Source of the DNA: SBBG01 sp033717875
GTDB lineage: Bacteria > Pseudomonadota > Gammaproteobacteria > Ga0077554 > Ga007554
Assembly (NCBI GenBank): GCA_033717875.1
Contig: JADDKJ010000002.1
Coordinates: 73,981-137,980, forward strand
Direction of reading: 5' to 3'
DNA: 64,000 nt
Part shown: positions 17,930 to 26,919 of the stretch, piece by piece
Layout of the letters: the number at the start of each line of letters is the position of its first letter
Position numbering within the stretch: position 1 is the stretch's first letter
The notes under the pieces: generated by a model
What the model saw: only the letters and a program-made list of their open reading frames with translations
What the model was told of the DNA's origin: nothing
The model's database searches: none
Translations under genes and position numbers: made by a program

Positions 17930-18937
17930 TCAATAAGTGCGGGTTACGGAAAATTCGGCCAGTGCATACAGGGCATCCCGATACGGCGTATCGGGGATAA
18001 CCGCAAGTGCCTCGGCGGCCTTGCGGGCTTCCGCCTGAGCCGAGCGCGCAGTGTACGCGATCGCTCCGGTAGATTCAATGGCTTTTGTGACCTGGGCGAT
18101 ATTTTCCCGCCCGCCGTGCTCGATGGCCTGCCGGATGACGGCCGCCTGTTCCGGAGTGCCGGCGCGCATGGCGTGGATCAGTGGCAGGGTAGGCTTGCCC
18201 TCGGCCAGGTCGTCGCCGACATTTTTCCCCATCTCCTGCGGCGAGGCGCTGTAATCGAGCACATCGTCGATGAGCTGGAACGCCGTACCCAGGTGCATGC
18301 CATAGGCGGCCATTGCCCGTTCTTCCTCCTCCGAACGCCCGCTGATCACCGCCCCCAGTTGCGCCGCGGCCTCGAACAGCTTGGCCGTCTTGCAGTGAAT
18401 GACATTGAGATAGCGCTCCTCGGTGGTGTCGGCGTCATGACAATTGAGCAACTGCATGACCTCGCCCTCGGCGATGGTGTTGGTGGCGTGAGACAGGATC
18501 TCCATCACCCGCATGCTGCGCACATCCACCATCATCTCGAAAGAGCGGGAATAGAGGAAATCGCCCACCAGCACACTGGCCTCGTTGCCCCAGATGGCAT
18601 TGGCGGTTTCCCGGCCACGGCGCAGCTCCGAGCCGTCCACCACGTCGTCATGGAGCAGCGTCGCGGTATGGATGAATTCGATGATGGCGGCAAGATCGAT
18701 GTGATGCCGGCCCCGGTAGCCGAACGCCTGGGCGCTGAGCAGCACCAGTTGCGGGCGCAGGCGCTTGCCGCCACTATTGATGATGTAATGCCCGAGCTGG
18801 TTGATCAGCACGACTTCCGAATGCAGCCTGCCGCGAATCACGCCGTCCACGGCGCGCATGTCGTCCGCGATCAGGGCGTGCACGTTTTCAATGTTCATCA
18901 TTGGCTTGTTATAGTAGTAATTGGCTGTGTTTTGCAT
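17930..18937 (-). CDS. ispB: Polyprenyl (octaprenyl) diphosphate synthase
   Basis: A trans-prenyltransferase that extends farnesyl diphosphate with isopentenyl diphosphate to the side chain of ubiquinone. The first Asp-rich motif is in TATLLHDDVVDGSELRRG and the second in AFQLIDDVLDYSASPQEMG, with GGKRLRPQLVLL before them. The 335 residues include a short leader; the Met at 18901 or 18898 (MNIENVHALIADD) would give the usual 322-323, and no clear ribosome-binding site decides. It diverges from rplU-rpmA-obgE as in many gammaproteobacteria. Chain length cannot be proved from sequence. Confidence 0.94.
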   Translation of the reverse strand: MQNTANYYYNKPMMNIENVHALIADDMRAVDGVIRGRLHSEVVLINQLGHYIINSGGKRLRPQLVLLSAQAFGYRGRHHIDLAAIIEFIHTATLLHDDVVDGSELRRGRETANAIWGNEASVLVGDFLYSRSFEMMVDVRSMRVMEILSHATNTIAEGEVMQLLNCHDADTTEERYLNVIHCKTAKLFEAAAQLGAVISGRSEEEERAMAAYGMHLGTAFQLIDDVLDYSASPQEMGKNVGDDLAEGKPTLPLIHAMRAGTPEQAAVIRQAIEHGGRENIAQVTKAIESTGAIAYTARSAQAEARKAAEALAVIPDTPYRDALYALAEFSVTRTY

Positions 18938-19117
18938 CTCGCCATTGTAGAAGCTTGAATCAGCGCCTTACAAGCGTAAATTTTGAAAGGGGATGGCTCT
19001 TTAGTTCGTTTTCGTGTTTGACCTTTGCCCATCGGATCGCTAAAATGGGCGTTTATTTAAAGCGCGCAGGATCATTTGCGCTTGCTTTGAGTGGCAAGAA
19101 TTCTGGAGAAAACAATC

Positions 19118-19429
19118 ATGTATGCGGTAATCGTGACGGGCGGCAAGCAATACCGGGTCGCCGAGGGTGATGTGGTGAAGGTCGAAAAACTGCCGGTCGA
19201 GGCAGGCACTTCTATCGACCTCGACAACGTGCTGATGGTCGCCAACGGCGATGATATCAAGGTCGGCGCGCCTTATGTCGCGGGCGGCAAAGTCACCGCC
19301 ACCGTCAAGTCGCACGGCCGCGGCGACAAGGTGAAGATCGTCAAGATGCGCCGCCGCAAGCACTACCGCAAGCAGGCGGGACACCGCCAGCATTACACGG
19401 AACTGCAAATCACCGGCATCAGCGGCTAG
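19118..19429 (+). CDS. rplU: 50S ribosomal protein L21
   Basis: 103 residues starting MYAVIVTGGKQYRVAEGD and ending in KMRRRKHYRKQAGHRQHYTELQITGI, the standard L21 ends. TGGAG lies about 10 bases before this ATG. An upstream in-frame Met at 19091 would add nine unconserved residues. First gene of the rplU-rpmA-obgE cluster. Confidence 0.98.
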   Translation: MYAVIVTGGKQYRVAEGDVVKVEKLPVEAGTSIDLDNVLMVANGDDIKVGAPYVAGGKVTATVKSHGRGDKVKIVKMRRRKHYRKQAGHRQHYTELQITGISG

Positions 19430-19461
19430 GTTAAGACTCTAAATTACGGCAACACCTGTTT

Positions 19462-19503
19462 CGCAGGAGTGCGTCTCAACGCAGGTGCGCACGGCGCACC
19501 CTA
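19462..19503. repeat. TAGGGTGCGC-family repeat between rplU and rpmA
   Basis: CGCAGGAGTGCGTCTCAACG, then GGTGCGCACGGCGCACCCTA. A shortened copy of the long form, inserted in the otherwise compact ribosomal-protein operon. Confidence 0.75.
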
Positions 19504-19522
19504 CTACTGAGGTAACACAGCA

Positions 19523-19780
19523 ATGGCACATAAAAAAGCAGGCGGCTCCACACGCAACGGCCGCGATTCGGAATCAAAACGACTGGGCGTGAAGCGTTTC
19601 GGCGGTCAGCGTGTGCTGGCCGGCAACATTCTGATCCGGCAGCGTGGCACACACTTCCACCCCGGCGTGAATGTCGGCTGCGGCCGCGATCATACCCTGT
19701 TCGCCACAGCGCCCGGCACGGTTGTTTTCGGCACCAAGGGTCCCGAGAACCGCAAGACGGTGAGCGTGATCGCGGATTGA
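19523..19780 (+). CDS. rpmA: 50S ribosomal protein L27
   Basis: 85 residues starting MAHKKAGGSTRNGRDSESKR, the invariant L27 N-terminus that reaches towards the peptidyl transferase centre, and continuing LGVKRFGGQRVLAGNILIRQ. A strong terminator follows 26 bases after the stop, so obgE may be transcribed partly apart. Confidence 0.98.
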   Translation: MAHKKAGGSTRNGRDSESKRLGVKRFGGQRVLAGNILIRQRGTHFHPGVNVGCGRDHTLFATAPGTVVFGTKGPENRKTVSVIAD

Positions 19781-19805
19781 TATCGCGATTCGGCAAGGCA
19801 TCCGC

Positions 19806-19836
19806 AAAAAGCCCCGTCACTGCACGGGGCTTTTTG
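19806..19836 (+). terminator. Terminator after rpmA
   Basis: AAAAAGCCCCGT, loop CACT, then GCACGGGGCTTTTTG: a GC stem flanked by A5 and T5, so it can act in either direction. It separates rplU-rpmA from obgE. Confidence 0.88.
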
Positions 19837-19854
19837 TTTAGAATAACCGGCTGA

Positions 19855-19967
19855 ACCACAGAGGGCGCGAAGAGCGCGGAGATGTGACATGGATCGCCTT
19901 GTGCCCATCCGAACCCCCGCAACTCAGGCATGTTGATCCTCTTTGCGTCCTCGGTGTCCTCTGCGGT
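19855..19967. repeat. Inverted pair of CACAGAG repeats
   Basis: ACCACAGAGGGCGCGAAGAG continuing CGCGGAG (19855-19881) faces CCTCTTTGCGTCCTCGGTGT continuing CCTCTGCGGT (19938-19967). The second is an inverted, slightly different copy of the first. This type of short repeat is common between genes in proteobacteria. It lies in the rpmA-obgE gap. Confidence 0.6.
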
Positions 19968-20007
19968 ACAACCGTGTTTTCAGGATTATTTTCATTCAGT
20001 CTGAACC

Positions 20008-21069
20008 ATGAAATTTGTCGACGAAGCAACCATCGATGTCAAAGGCGGAGACGGCGGCAATGGCTGCGTCAGTTTCCGCCGTGAAAAATTCATCCCCCTG
20101 GGCGGCCCGGACGGTGGCGATGGGGGGGATGGCGGCAGCGTCTATCTGATCGCCGACAGCGGCCTGAATACCTTGGCCGACTTCCGCTATACCCGCCGAT
20201 TCGACGCCGAGCGTGGCCAGAATGGCATGGGCAGGGATTGCAGGGGCAAGAGCGGCGCCGATTCGCATATCCAGGTACCGGTCGGCACGGCGGTGATCGA
20301 CGCCGGCACCGATGAGGTGATCGGCGACCTGGTCGCGCCAGGGCAGGTGCTGCTGGTGGCGAAGGGCGGCTTTCATGGTCTGGGCAATGCCCGCTTCAAG
20401 AGCAGCATCAACCGCGCACCGCGCCAATCCACGCCCGGCACACCCGGCGAGGAACGCCGTCTGCGGCTGGAGCTGAAACTGCTGGCGGATGTCGGTCTGC
20501 TGGGCATGCCCAATGCCGGCAAATCAACCCTGATCCGCGCCATCTCGGCGGCGCGGCCGAAGGTGGCGGATTATCCCTTCACCACGCTTCATCCTAATCT
20601 TGGCGTGGTGAGTATCGCACCGCACCGCAGTTTTGTCGTGGCGGACATTCCGGGACTGATCGAGGGCGCCGCCGAAGGCGCGGGTTTGGGTATCCAGTTC
20701 CTCAAGCATTTGTCACGCACCACGCTGCTGCTACATCTGGTCGATGCCGCCCCGCTGGGAGAGGTTTCCGATCCGGTGGATGATGTGCGCAAAATCGAAG
20801 CCGAACTGCAAAAATTCAGCCCGGAACTCGCCGCGCGCGAACGCTGGCTGGTGCTGAACAAAATCGATCTGCTCCCTGAAGAAGAGCGCGAGGCGCGCTG
20901 CCGGGAAATCGTTGCAAGGCTGGACTGGAGCGGGCCGGTGTTCCGCATCTGCGCAATCAAGGGCGAAGGCACGAAAGAGCTGACCTATAAAATCATGGAA
21001 CACCTGGAACAGCGCCGGGAAACTCAGATGCCGATGTCCCAGTCAGCGAACGCTGAAAATGGCAAATAG
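20008..21069 (+). CDS. obgE: Obg family GTPase (ribosome assembly)
   Basis: A GTPase that helps mature the 50S subunit and links it to stress signalling. The Gly-rich Obg fold is at residues about 2-158 (MKFVDEATIDVKGGDGGNGC, GGDGGDGGSVYLIAD). The G domain has G1 GMPNAGKST, G3 DIPGLIEGAAEGAGLG and G4 NKIDLL. A short C-terminal tail completes 353 residues. The last 77 bases overlap the 3' end of the convergent GGDEF-EAL gene. Confidence 0.97.
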   Translation: MKFVDEATIDVKGGDGGNGCVSFRREKFIPLGGPDGGDGGDGGSVYLIADSGLNTLADFRYTRRFDAERGQNGMGRDCRGKSGADSHIQVPVGTAVIDAGTDEVIGDLVAPGQVLLVAKGGFHGLGNARFKSSINRAPRQSTPGTPGEERRLRLELKLLADVGLLGMPNAGKSTLIRAISAARPKVADYPFTTLHPNLGVVSIAPHRSFVVADIPGLIEGAAEGAGLGIQFLKHLSRTTLLLHLVDAAPLGEVSDPVDDVRKIEAELQKFSPELAARERWLVLNKIDLLPEEEREARCREIVARLDWSGPVFRICAIKGEGTKELTYKIMEHLEQRRETQMPMSQSANAENGK

Positions 21070-23362
21070 CGCAACCATAGAGCACCGAGCAAATACCGGA
21101 GGATTCCTGATCTTTCCTTCCCTCACAGGCTGCTTCGGCCGCTACCGCTGAGCGCCTCTCGGCCAGTATGGCCTCGACGGCTTGCGCCTCCATCGGTTTG
21201 TCGAAATAATAACCTTGGCCATATTCACACCCCAGGGCACGCAATTCACTGAACTGCGCTTCCGTCTCTATACCTTCGGCCACCACGTTCATGCCCAGCC
21301 CATGCGCCAGCAACAGGATGGACTTGGCGATCTCGCGGCTCTCGGCGATCTCCATCATGTCACGAACGAACGAGCGGTCGATCTTGAGGGTATCGAGCGG
21401 AAAGCGGTGCAAATAGCTGAGCGAAGAATAGCCGGTGCCAAAATCATCGATGGATAAACGTAATCCCATCGCCCGCAACACCGTCAGCGCTCCCCTGGCG
21501 GACATGGCATTGGCCATCACCACGCTCTCGGTGATTTCGAGCTTGAGATAATCGGCGGGCAGGCCGGTCTCTTCGAGCACGCGTCCAATCTGACCGGGCA
21601 AGTCGGGTTGCGCGAATTGCTTGCCTGAGAGATTCACACTGACGAACAAGGGCGACAAATCAGCATACCGGACACGCCATTCCTGGAGCTGTCGGCAAGC
21701 CTCCCGCAATACCTCTTGACCTATCGCCCCGATCAAACCCGTCTCCTCCGCAAGAGGAATGAACTCGCCCGGCAAAACCAGGCCGCGCTCGGGATGACGC
21801 CATCTCACCAAGGCTTCATAGCCCACCAACCGGCCGCTGTTCAAGGCCACGATGGGCTGGTAGTGAACGAGAAATTCCCGGCGCTCTATAGCGCGCCGCA
21901 AATCGCCTTCCAGGCGCATCAAGGCCAAGGCGCGGGCATGCATGCTCTCATCGAACACCCGATGACATGCCTTGCCGGCCGCCTTGGCGCGATACATCGC
22001 GATATCGGCATCGCGCAGCATATTCTCGGGGCTATCATAGCCGGTCGAACTGATCGTGACACCGATGCTGGCCGTGGTGAATACCTCGTGCCCATCGATG
22101 ACGACGGGCCGTGATATCTGCTTCTGGAGCCGTTCAGCCACGGCTATTGTGGCGAACATGTCCTTGACATCATCCAGCAGCACGCAGAACTCGTCCCCAC
22201 CCAGCCGCGCAGCAGTATCCGTGTTGCGCAGAGATTCGATAATCCGTTTCGATACCGTAACCAGCAATTCGTCACCCGCCAGATGACCAAGGCTGTCATT
22301 GACGATTTTGAAGCGATCCAGATCCACGAACAGCACGGCAAAAGTGTAATCCCCGCTCCGCTTGCTACGCCTGATGGCGTGACGAAGGCGGTCCATGAAC
22401 AGTAGCCGGTTAGGCAAGCCGGTCAGGGTATCGTGAAAGGCATCGTGCTGCAGACGCTCTTCCGCCATTTTACGCTCGCTGACATCGCGGGCAACGGCAT
22501 AGTAGAGCTGCTCATCGCGGAACGCCGTCACGGCCCAGCACAGCCATTTGTGCGAACCATCCTTGCACAGGCAACGATTCTCGAAATATACCTTGTCATG
22601 TCCCAGCAGGGTCAGCTGGGCCAGCTTTTCCAGGGTGAAGGGCCGGTCATCGGGATGAACGATCTCAAAAAAGTAGCCCGACTTGATTTCTTCGGCGCCG
22701 TATCCGAGCGTCTCCGACCAGGCGGGATTGAGTTGGCTGAAATAACCTGCGAAATCGATAATGCCCATCATGTCGAGCGACAAGGCAAAAAAGCGCTCGC
22801 GCTCCATGAGCGCCTGTTTCAGGCTGTCGTTGCGTAGCGCCTGGGCGGCCAGCAGGGAAAAACGATGCGCCAATTTGAGATGCTTCTGACCAAAGAACCC
22901 GCGCTCGTCGTGGGTGTAGACCAGTAATGCGGCCTGTTGCCCGTCATCCAGCGGGACGTGCAATGCCGAGCGCACGCCATCGCGCAATGCCACCGGTTGC
23001 GTCCGCCACTCTTCCACCTGCTCGATGTCGAAGACGGCTGCCGGCTTGCCGCGAAGGACACGATCAAACAGCGCACCCGCTTGCCATACGGCACGGGCAT
23101 AGACAGGCGCCGTAGCGGCGGCCGCCCTTAATGAACCATCGACATCACGGACAAGGATAAAAGCATCGCGAAACGGCACAATGGTGCGTGATGTCGCGAT
23201 CAATTCCTCGAACAGCGGCGCCTTACCCTGATTGAGCGCCAATGCCTGCAACCCGCCGAGCAGCACCTCGGATTCCTGGCGCAACTCGCATTCCCGATTC
23301 CGGGCACGCTCCAGATCAATCAGCGCCTCATGGAGCTGTTCGGCCATGCTGCTATTTTTCAT
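20993..23362 (-). CDS. GAF-PAS-GGDEF-EAL signalling protein
   Basis: 789 residues, no membrane segment. A short coiled N-terminus is followed by a GAF-like domain (about 45-195), PAS (about 205-325, MMGIIDFAGYFSQLNPAWSE), GGDEF (about 330-490, intact RLGGDEFCVLL) and EAL (about 505-750, GYEALVRWRHPERG, DDFGTGYSSLSYL). Both catalytic signatures are intact, so it could make or degrade c-di-GMP. The final 40 or so residues after the EAL domain (from about CEGRKDQESSG) look unlike domain sequence and are encoded partly antisense to obgE, suggesting loss of the original stop. The FIST gene lies 5 bases upstream on the same strand, so both are probably one operon. Confidence 0.92.
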   Translation of the reverse strand: MKNSSMAEQLHEALIDLERARNRECELRQESEVLLGGLQALALNQGKAPLFEELIATSRTIVPFRDAFILVRDVDGSLRAAAATAPVYARAVWQAGALFDRVLRGKPAAVFDIEQVEEWRTQPVALRDGVRSALHVPLDDGQQAALLVYTHDERGFFGQKHLKLAHRFSLLAAQALRNDSLKQALMERERFFALSLDMMGIIDFAGYFSQLNPAWSETLGYGAEEIKSGYFFEIVHPDDRPFTLEKLAQLTLLGHDKVYFENRCLCKDGSHKWLCWAVTAFRDEQLYYAVARDVSERKMAEERLQHDAFHDTLTGLPNRLLFMDRLRHAIRRSKRSGDYTFAVLFVDLDRFKIVNDSLGHLAGDELLVTVSKRIIESLRNTDTAARLGGDEFCVLLDDVKDMFATIAVAERLQKQISRPVVIDGHEVFTTASIGVTISSTGYDSPENMLRDADIAMYRAKAAGKACHRVFDESMHARALALMRLEGDLRRAIERREFLVHYQPIVALNSGRLVGYEALVRWRHPERGLVLPGEFIPLAEETGLIGAIGQEVLREACRQLQEWRVRYADLSPLFVSVNLSGKQFAQPDLPGQIGRVLEETGLPADYLKLEITESVVMANAMSARGALTVLRAMGLRLSIDDFGTGYSSLSYLHRFPLDTLKIDRSFVRDMMEIAESREIAKSILLLAHGLGMNVVAEGIETEAQFSELRALGCEYGQGYYFDKPMEAQAVEAILAERRSAVAAEAACEGRKDQESSGICSVLYGCAICHFQRSLTGTSASEFPGAVPGVP

Positions 23363-23367
23363 GTGAT

Positions 23368-24567
23368 TCAGCCCCCGAAAACAAGCACTGAAATCATGAG
23401 ATTGCCGTGACGATTTTCACCTCCGATAAAACGACCCTGCTCGCCGAACGTAAACACCCCCAGAAAAGGTTTGCCAGAAAGGGCGCTGCGCAGCCCTCCT
23501 ATCACCTCATCCATGCGTTCCTTCACCGTCAGCATGCAACCGGCGCAAAATACCACCAATGCCCCGCTAGCCTCTTCCGCCCGGGCACCATGGTTCTGCA
23601 AGGCGCATGCGGCAACGCGGCCAGCGCGACTGGCAAGGCTTGCGGGCGTCCCCCGCATAAGAATCAGCTCATCACCTACTGTGACGTCGGCAAAGAGGGT
23701 CAAGGCATGCCCCTCGCTAATCTGATCCGGGTGCGCCAGGATAAAATACGGCACCCCTCCCACCGCGCCCACCACCCTACCCAAGGGATGCAGGGCAACG
23801 CGCCCGAGAATGCTGCCGCCTTCACACAGCGCATCGGAGAGGGTGCCTCCCAGCCATTCGTTATAAACTTCTGCCGCAGGACGGCCATCAATCTCGTAGA
23901 GGGTCCGCCCTTCCGCCCGAGTGACCTTGCCTTTGCAGTCGGTGGGCTCATAACCGCTATGGAAGGCAAAACATACTTCCCTGCCGGGAAACATCGCCAT
24001 GATCACTACCGCATCCCGGTATACCCGACCATTGGCGAACTGTTGCCACTCCCCGGTCACGGTGTTATCACCCGAGCTGCCGCCGGCCATTGGAACGTTA
24101 CCGCCGACCACACCTTCGATTCCCCTGATAATCTGCTCCTCGTGACCGGGCACAGTGAAAATCCAGATCATCGCCGGTACCTCGCCAGGCCGCCCGGCCT
24201 GACTCAGCGCGCATTGCGTGGCCTCTGCCGCTGCGGCATACGGGTCATTGCCCACCTCCACGGCTGCGATGCCATAGCTGCCATCAGGATCGACAATCCC
24301 CAACAACCCCAATCCCACGCCATGCTCGCTGTGGAAACCATCCTCGGTCATGACGCCCAGACATGACGTGCCGCCGTGAACCGGAATGCCGGGCGCCAAT
24401 TCGTTCAGTCGTTTTAATACCCGCGTCCAGTCATACGTGGCCGAGCCATGCAACAGGAGCAAATCAGGAGCGCCGCCGATACGCTCAACAAGATGATTAT
24501 AGGCGCCGGAAATCGCCTGCTCTGGATCGCCGGCGGCGGACCAGGCGGTCGCTATCCTCATGTTCAT
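23368..24567 (-). CDS. FIST domain sensory protein
   Basis: 399 residues with the FIST N domain (PDLLLLHGSATYDWTRVLKRL, VHGGTSCLGVMTEDGF) and FIST C domain (near the end, GALVVFCAGCMLTVKERMDEV and PFLGVFTFGEQG). FIST proteins are predicted small-ligand sensors, perhaps for amino acids, and often partner GGDEF, EAL or chemotaxis proteins. Here the gene ends 5 bases before the GAF-PAS-GGDEF-EAL gene, fitting an input-output pair. No signal peptide or membrane span. Confidence 0.9.
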   Translation of the reverse strand: MNMRIATAWSAAGDPEQAISGAYNHLVERIGGAPDLLLLHGSATYDWTRVLKRLNELAPGIPVHGGTSCLGVMTEDGFHSEHGVGLGLLGIVDPDGSYGIAAVEVGNDPYAAAAEATQCALSQAGRPGEVPAMIWIFTVPGHEEQIIRGIEGVVGGNVPMAGGSSGDNTVTGEWQQFANGRVYRDAVVIMAMFPGREVCFAFHSGYEPTDCKGKVTRAEGRTLYEIDGRPAAEVYNEWLGGTLSDALCEGGSILGRVALHPLGRVVGAVGGVPYFILAHPDQISEGHALTLFADVTVGDELILMRGTPASLASRAGRVAACALQNHGARAEEASGALVVFCAGCMLTVKERMDEVIGGLRSALSGKPFLGVFTFGEQGRFIGGENRHGNLMISVLVFGG

Positions 24568-24670
24568 ATACGCATTTCCTTGTTCACGTTTGTTGTTGTG
24601 GAATTACGATCGTCGCGCCAAGGGAAATCACTCACAAAGATGACTTGGCAAAGCGTTTGCGCAGAAAGAT

Positions 24671-24754
24671 AAGGAGGCGCTGATTTATCAGCGCCTCCTT
24701 ACGGCACATGGAAGTGCCACTGAGAATTCCAGGATGGAATTATTCAGCGCTTCC
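24671..24754. repeat. GAATTCC-family repeat, copy 3
   Basis: AAGGAGGCGCTGATTTATCA with its inverted half GCGCCTCCTT, then GGCACAT/TGCC, then GAGAATTCCAGGATGGAATT ending ATTCAGCGCTTCC. It has the same order of palindromes as the copies at 11240 and 12618, with compensating base changes that keep the hairpins. Confidence 0.8.
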
Positions 24755-24953
24755 ATAAAGTGACGATTTTTCATCACCATGTAATGCGCGCGGTTATTTT
24801 GAGCAATTAATGTGCCACAATGATCGCGAATGGTTTTTGACTCTGGCGCAGATGGCAAGGATACGGAAGTTTTCAGAAAAGTCGCAAGTGACGTATGGTT
24901 ATAATCAGAAACAAAATATAGAATCAGCAATATGCAAATGAAATAATACCGCC
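24755..24953 (+). promoter_or_regulatory. Upstream region of the NsrR-like gene
   Basis: TATAAT at 24900-24905 is a plausible -10 about 50 bases before the ATG, though no good -35 is seen. AATATGCAAAT at about 24930 partly resembles an NsrR half-site (ATGCATTT-like) and could mean autoregulation. Nothing else is recognised here. Confidence 0.35.
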
Positions 24954-25469
24954 ATGCAACTGACCTTATACACAGATTATTCTTTGCGGGTGTTGCTCTA
25001 TCTCGGCATCCACAAAAACGAGAAGGCGACCATCAACGAAATTGCCGACTACTTCAAGATCTCGCGCAATCATTTGGTGAAGGTGGTGCATAATCTGGCT
25101 GTCTGCGGTTACATCCATACTGTCCGCGGCAAGGGTGGCGGCATGTCTCTGGCGCGGCCGGCAGAGGAAATCAACATTGGCGATGTTGTGCGCCACACAG
25201 AACCAAATTTCCATGTCGTCGAGTGCTTCAATCCGCAGACGACGCATTGCCCCGCCTATAATGTATGCACCCTGATAGACGTGCTGAACAGCGCACTGAC
25301 AAACTTCTTTGCCATACTCGACAGGTATACCCTGGCGGATCTTCTGAAGAAACCAGGCATGATAAGTAAACCGTTGCAGTTTGTACCCATGCAGGCGCGG
25401 CCCGCCCCAGCCGCGGGTAGAAAACACCCTTCGCGGCGCAAAACCACAGCAAGACGGTTGAGCGTCTAA
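24954..25469 (+). CDS. nsrR: Rrf2 family repressor, NsrR-like
   Basis: 171 residues. An N-terminal winged helix starts MQLTLYTDYSLRVLLYLGIH and contains the recognition region ISRNHLVKVVHNLAVCGYI with wing RGKGGGMSLA. Three Cys in VECFNPQTTHCPAYNVC (C-x7-C-x5-C) are placed as the cluster ligands of NsrR, followed by LNSALTNFFAILDRYTLADLL as in NsrR. NsrR holds an iron-sulphur cluster and releases DNA on contact with nitric oxide. The last 25 residues are a basic tail (GRKHPSRRKTTARR) not usual for the family. It converges with aroE, overlapping by 4 bases. The exact ligand is inferred from family resemblance. Confidence 0.82.
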   Translation: MQLTLYTDYSLRVLLYLGIHKNEKATINEIADYFKISRNHLVKVVHNLAVCGYIHTVRGKGGGMSLARPAEEINIGDVVRHTEPNFHVVECFNPQTTHCPAYNVCTLIDVLNSALTNFFAILDRYTLADLLKKPGMISKPLQFVPMQARPAPAAGRKHPSRRKTTARRLSV

Positions 25470-26323
25470 AGAAGCTGCGCCCGCAAGGCATCTACCACGG
25501 GCCGGGTCTGTGGGTGCACGCCACGCCACAAAAAAAACGCTTCGGCGGCCTGCTCCACGAGCATACCCAGGCCATCCAGCGCCTGTTGCGCGCCGTGCTC
25601 GATGGCCCATCTCATGAAGGGGGTCGGCTGCGCCCCATACATCATGTCGTAGCAACAGCCTCCGGCAGCCAGCACTGTCGCAGGCAAGGGTGGCATCTCG
25701 CCCTTGAGGCTGGCGGCCGTGCCATTGATGATGAGATCGAAGCGTTCCGCGTCAAGATCTTGATAGCCGCATCCTGCAACCTTCCCCAAATCCGTCAATT
25801 CTTTGGCTAATTCCACCGCCTTGTCCGCCGTGCGATTGGCGATCACCAGTTGCGCCGGCCGCTCTTCCAGCAACGGCCCGGCCACGCCGCGCACGGCCCC
25901 GCCTGCCCCGAGCAACAAGACACGCCGCCCCTGGATCCTTATGCCGTGATTGTCACGCAGATCGCGCACCAAACCGATGCCATCGGTATTGTCGCCGTAC
26001 CTTCCCCCCTCGGGACGAAACAGAATGGTATTCACCGCGCCCGCCCTTGCGGCGCGCGGACTGCGCTCATCCACCAGCTCCCACGCCTCGCGCTTGAAAG
26101 GCACGGTGATATTCAATCCTTTGCCGCCCGCCGCCGCAAAACCGGCCACTGCTTCGGCGAAATGTCCCAGCTCCACCAGAATCGCGGTATACACCAGATC
26201 CTGACCGGTCTGACGCGCGAACAGGGTATGAATCTGAGGGGATTTGCTATGGGCGACGGGGTTACCCATAACGGCGTAGTGATCGGGTTTTGCGCTCATC
26301 ATCTCGGCATTCATAGACAACAT
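25466..26323 (-). CDS. aroE: Shikimate dehydrogenase
   Basis: Reduces 3-dehydroshikimate to shikimate with NADPH in aromatic amino acid synthesis. 285 residues. The substrate domain has MGNPVAHSKSPQIHTLFARQ and NITVPFKREAWELV (catalytic Lys) and NTDGIGLVRDL. The nucleotide domain has LLLGAGGAVRGVAGPLL and ANRTADKAVELA. The first eight residues (MLSMNAEM) may not be translated; the Met at residue 9 is also possible. Confidence 0.96.
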   Translation of the reverse strand: MLSMNAEMMSAKPDHYAVMGNPVAHSKSPQIHTLFARQTGQDLVYTAILVELGHFAEAVAGFAAAGGKGLNITVPFKREAWELVDERSPRAARAGAVNTILFRPEGGRYGDNTDGIGLVRDLRDNHGIRIQGRRVLLLGAGGAVRGVAGPLLEERPAQLVIANRTADKAVELAKELTDLGKVAGCGYQDLDAERFDLIINGTAASLKGEMPPLPATVLAAGGCCYDMMYGAQPTPFMRWAIEHGAQQALDGLGMLVEQAAEAFFLWRGVHPQTRPVVDALRAQLL

Positions 26324-26385
26324 CGTGTTTCTATCGGATCAACGGTAAAAAATGATAACGCAAACCGCAATATCAGGTATGATTT

Positions 26386-26919
26386 TTGCGTTATTCAAAT
26401 TACAGGAAGATGTACGCCAATTTGAACATTGATGCAATGGAACGCAATCCAACCGTAAACATCCGGCGAATTCTGGCCAGCCTGTGTTGCATCGCCTGCC
26501 TGTGGATGTCATTCGGACATACCACAGCTGGTGAAACACGGCACATGGTATTGGTTACCGGCGCGACATCCTATGTCCCTGCCCTGACACCCGCCGAGGT
26601 GCGCAAACTGTTTCTTGGCATCGTCGTCGTGAAGGATGGCCTGCGCATTGAACCGCTGATCAATCTCACCGATCCTCGCCTCCACCAGATGTTCTTGCAA
26701 AAAATAGTGTTCATGTCTTCCTACAATTATGAACACCACTTAGTGGCTCACTCACGCCAAGTAGGCGACCCCCTTCCCCAGGAATACACCGACCCCTGGC
26801 AACTGATCAGCGCCCTGCGCAGCCGGCCTGGCTCCGTCAGCTACATGTGGGCCAAGGACGCACAACCCAGAATGGGACTGAAGATAGTCCAGGAATTATG
26901 GCCAAGCCAACAGGAATAG
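26386..26919 (+). CDS. Periplasmic phosphate-binding-like protein (PstS-like fold)
   Basis: Up to 177 residues; the start may be the Met at 26437 (MERNPTVNIRRIL). A signal peptide is clear (RRILASLCCIACLWMSFGHT, cleavage near TAGE). The mature part has LTPAEVRKLFLG and SRPGSVSYMWAKDA, typical of short phosphate-ABC-transporter substrate-binding-like proteins. No transporter genes are nearby. Its 3' end overlaps the start of a membrane GGDEF-EAL gene by 22 bases, so it is probably a ligand-binding partner for that protein, not a transporter component. Confidence 0.82.
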   Translation: MRYSNYRKMYANLNIDAMERNPTVNIRRILASLCCIACLWMSFGHTTAGETRHMVLVTGATSYVPALTPAEVRKLFLGIVVVKDGLRIEPLINLTDPRLHQMFLQKIVFMSSYNYEHHLVAHSRQVGDPLPQEYTDPWQLISALRSRPGSVSYMWAKDAQPRMGLKIVQELWPSQQE

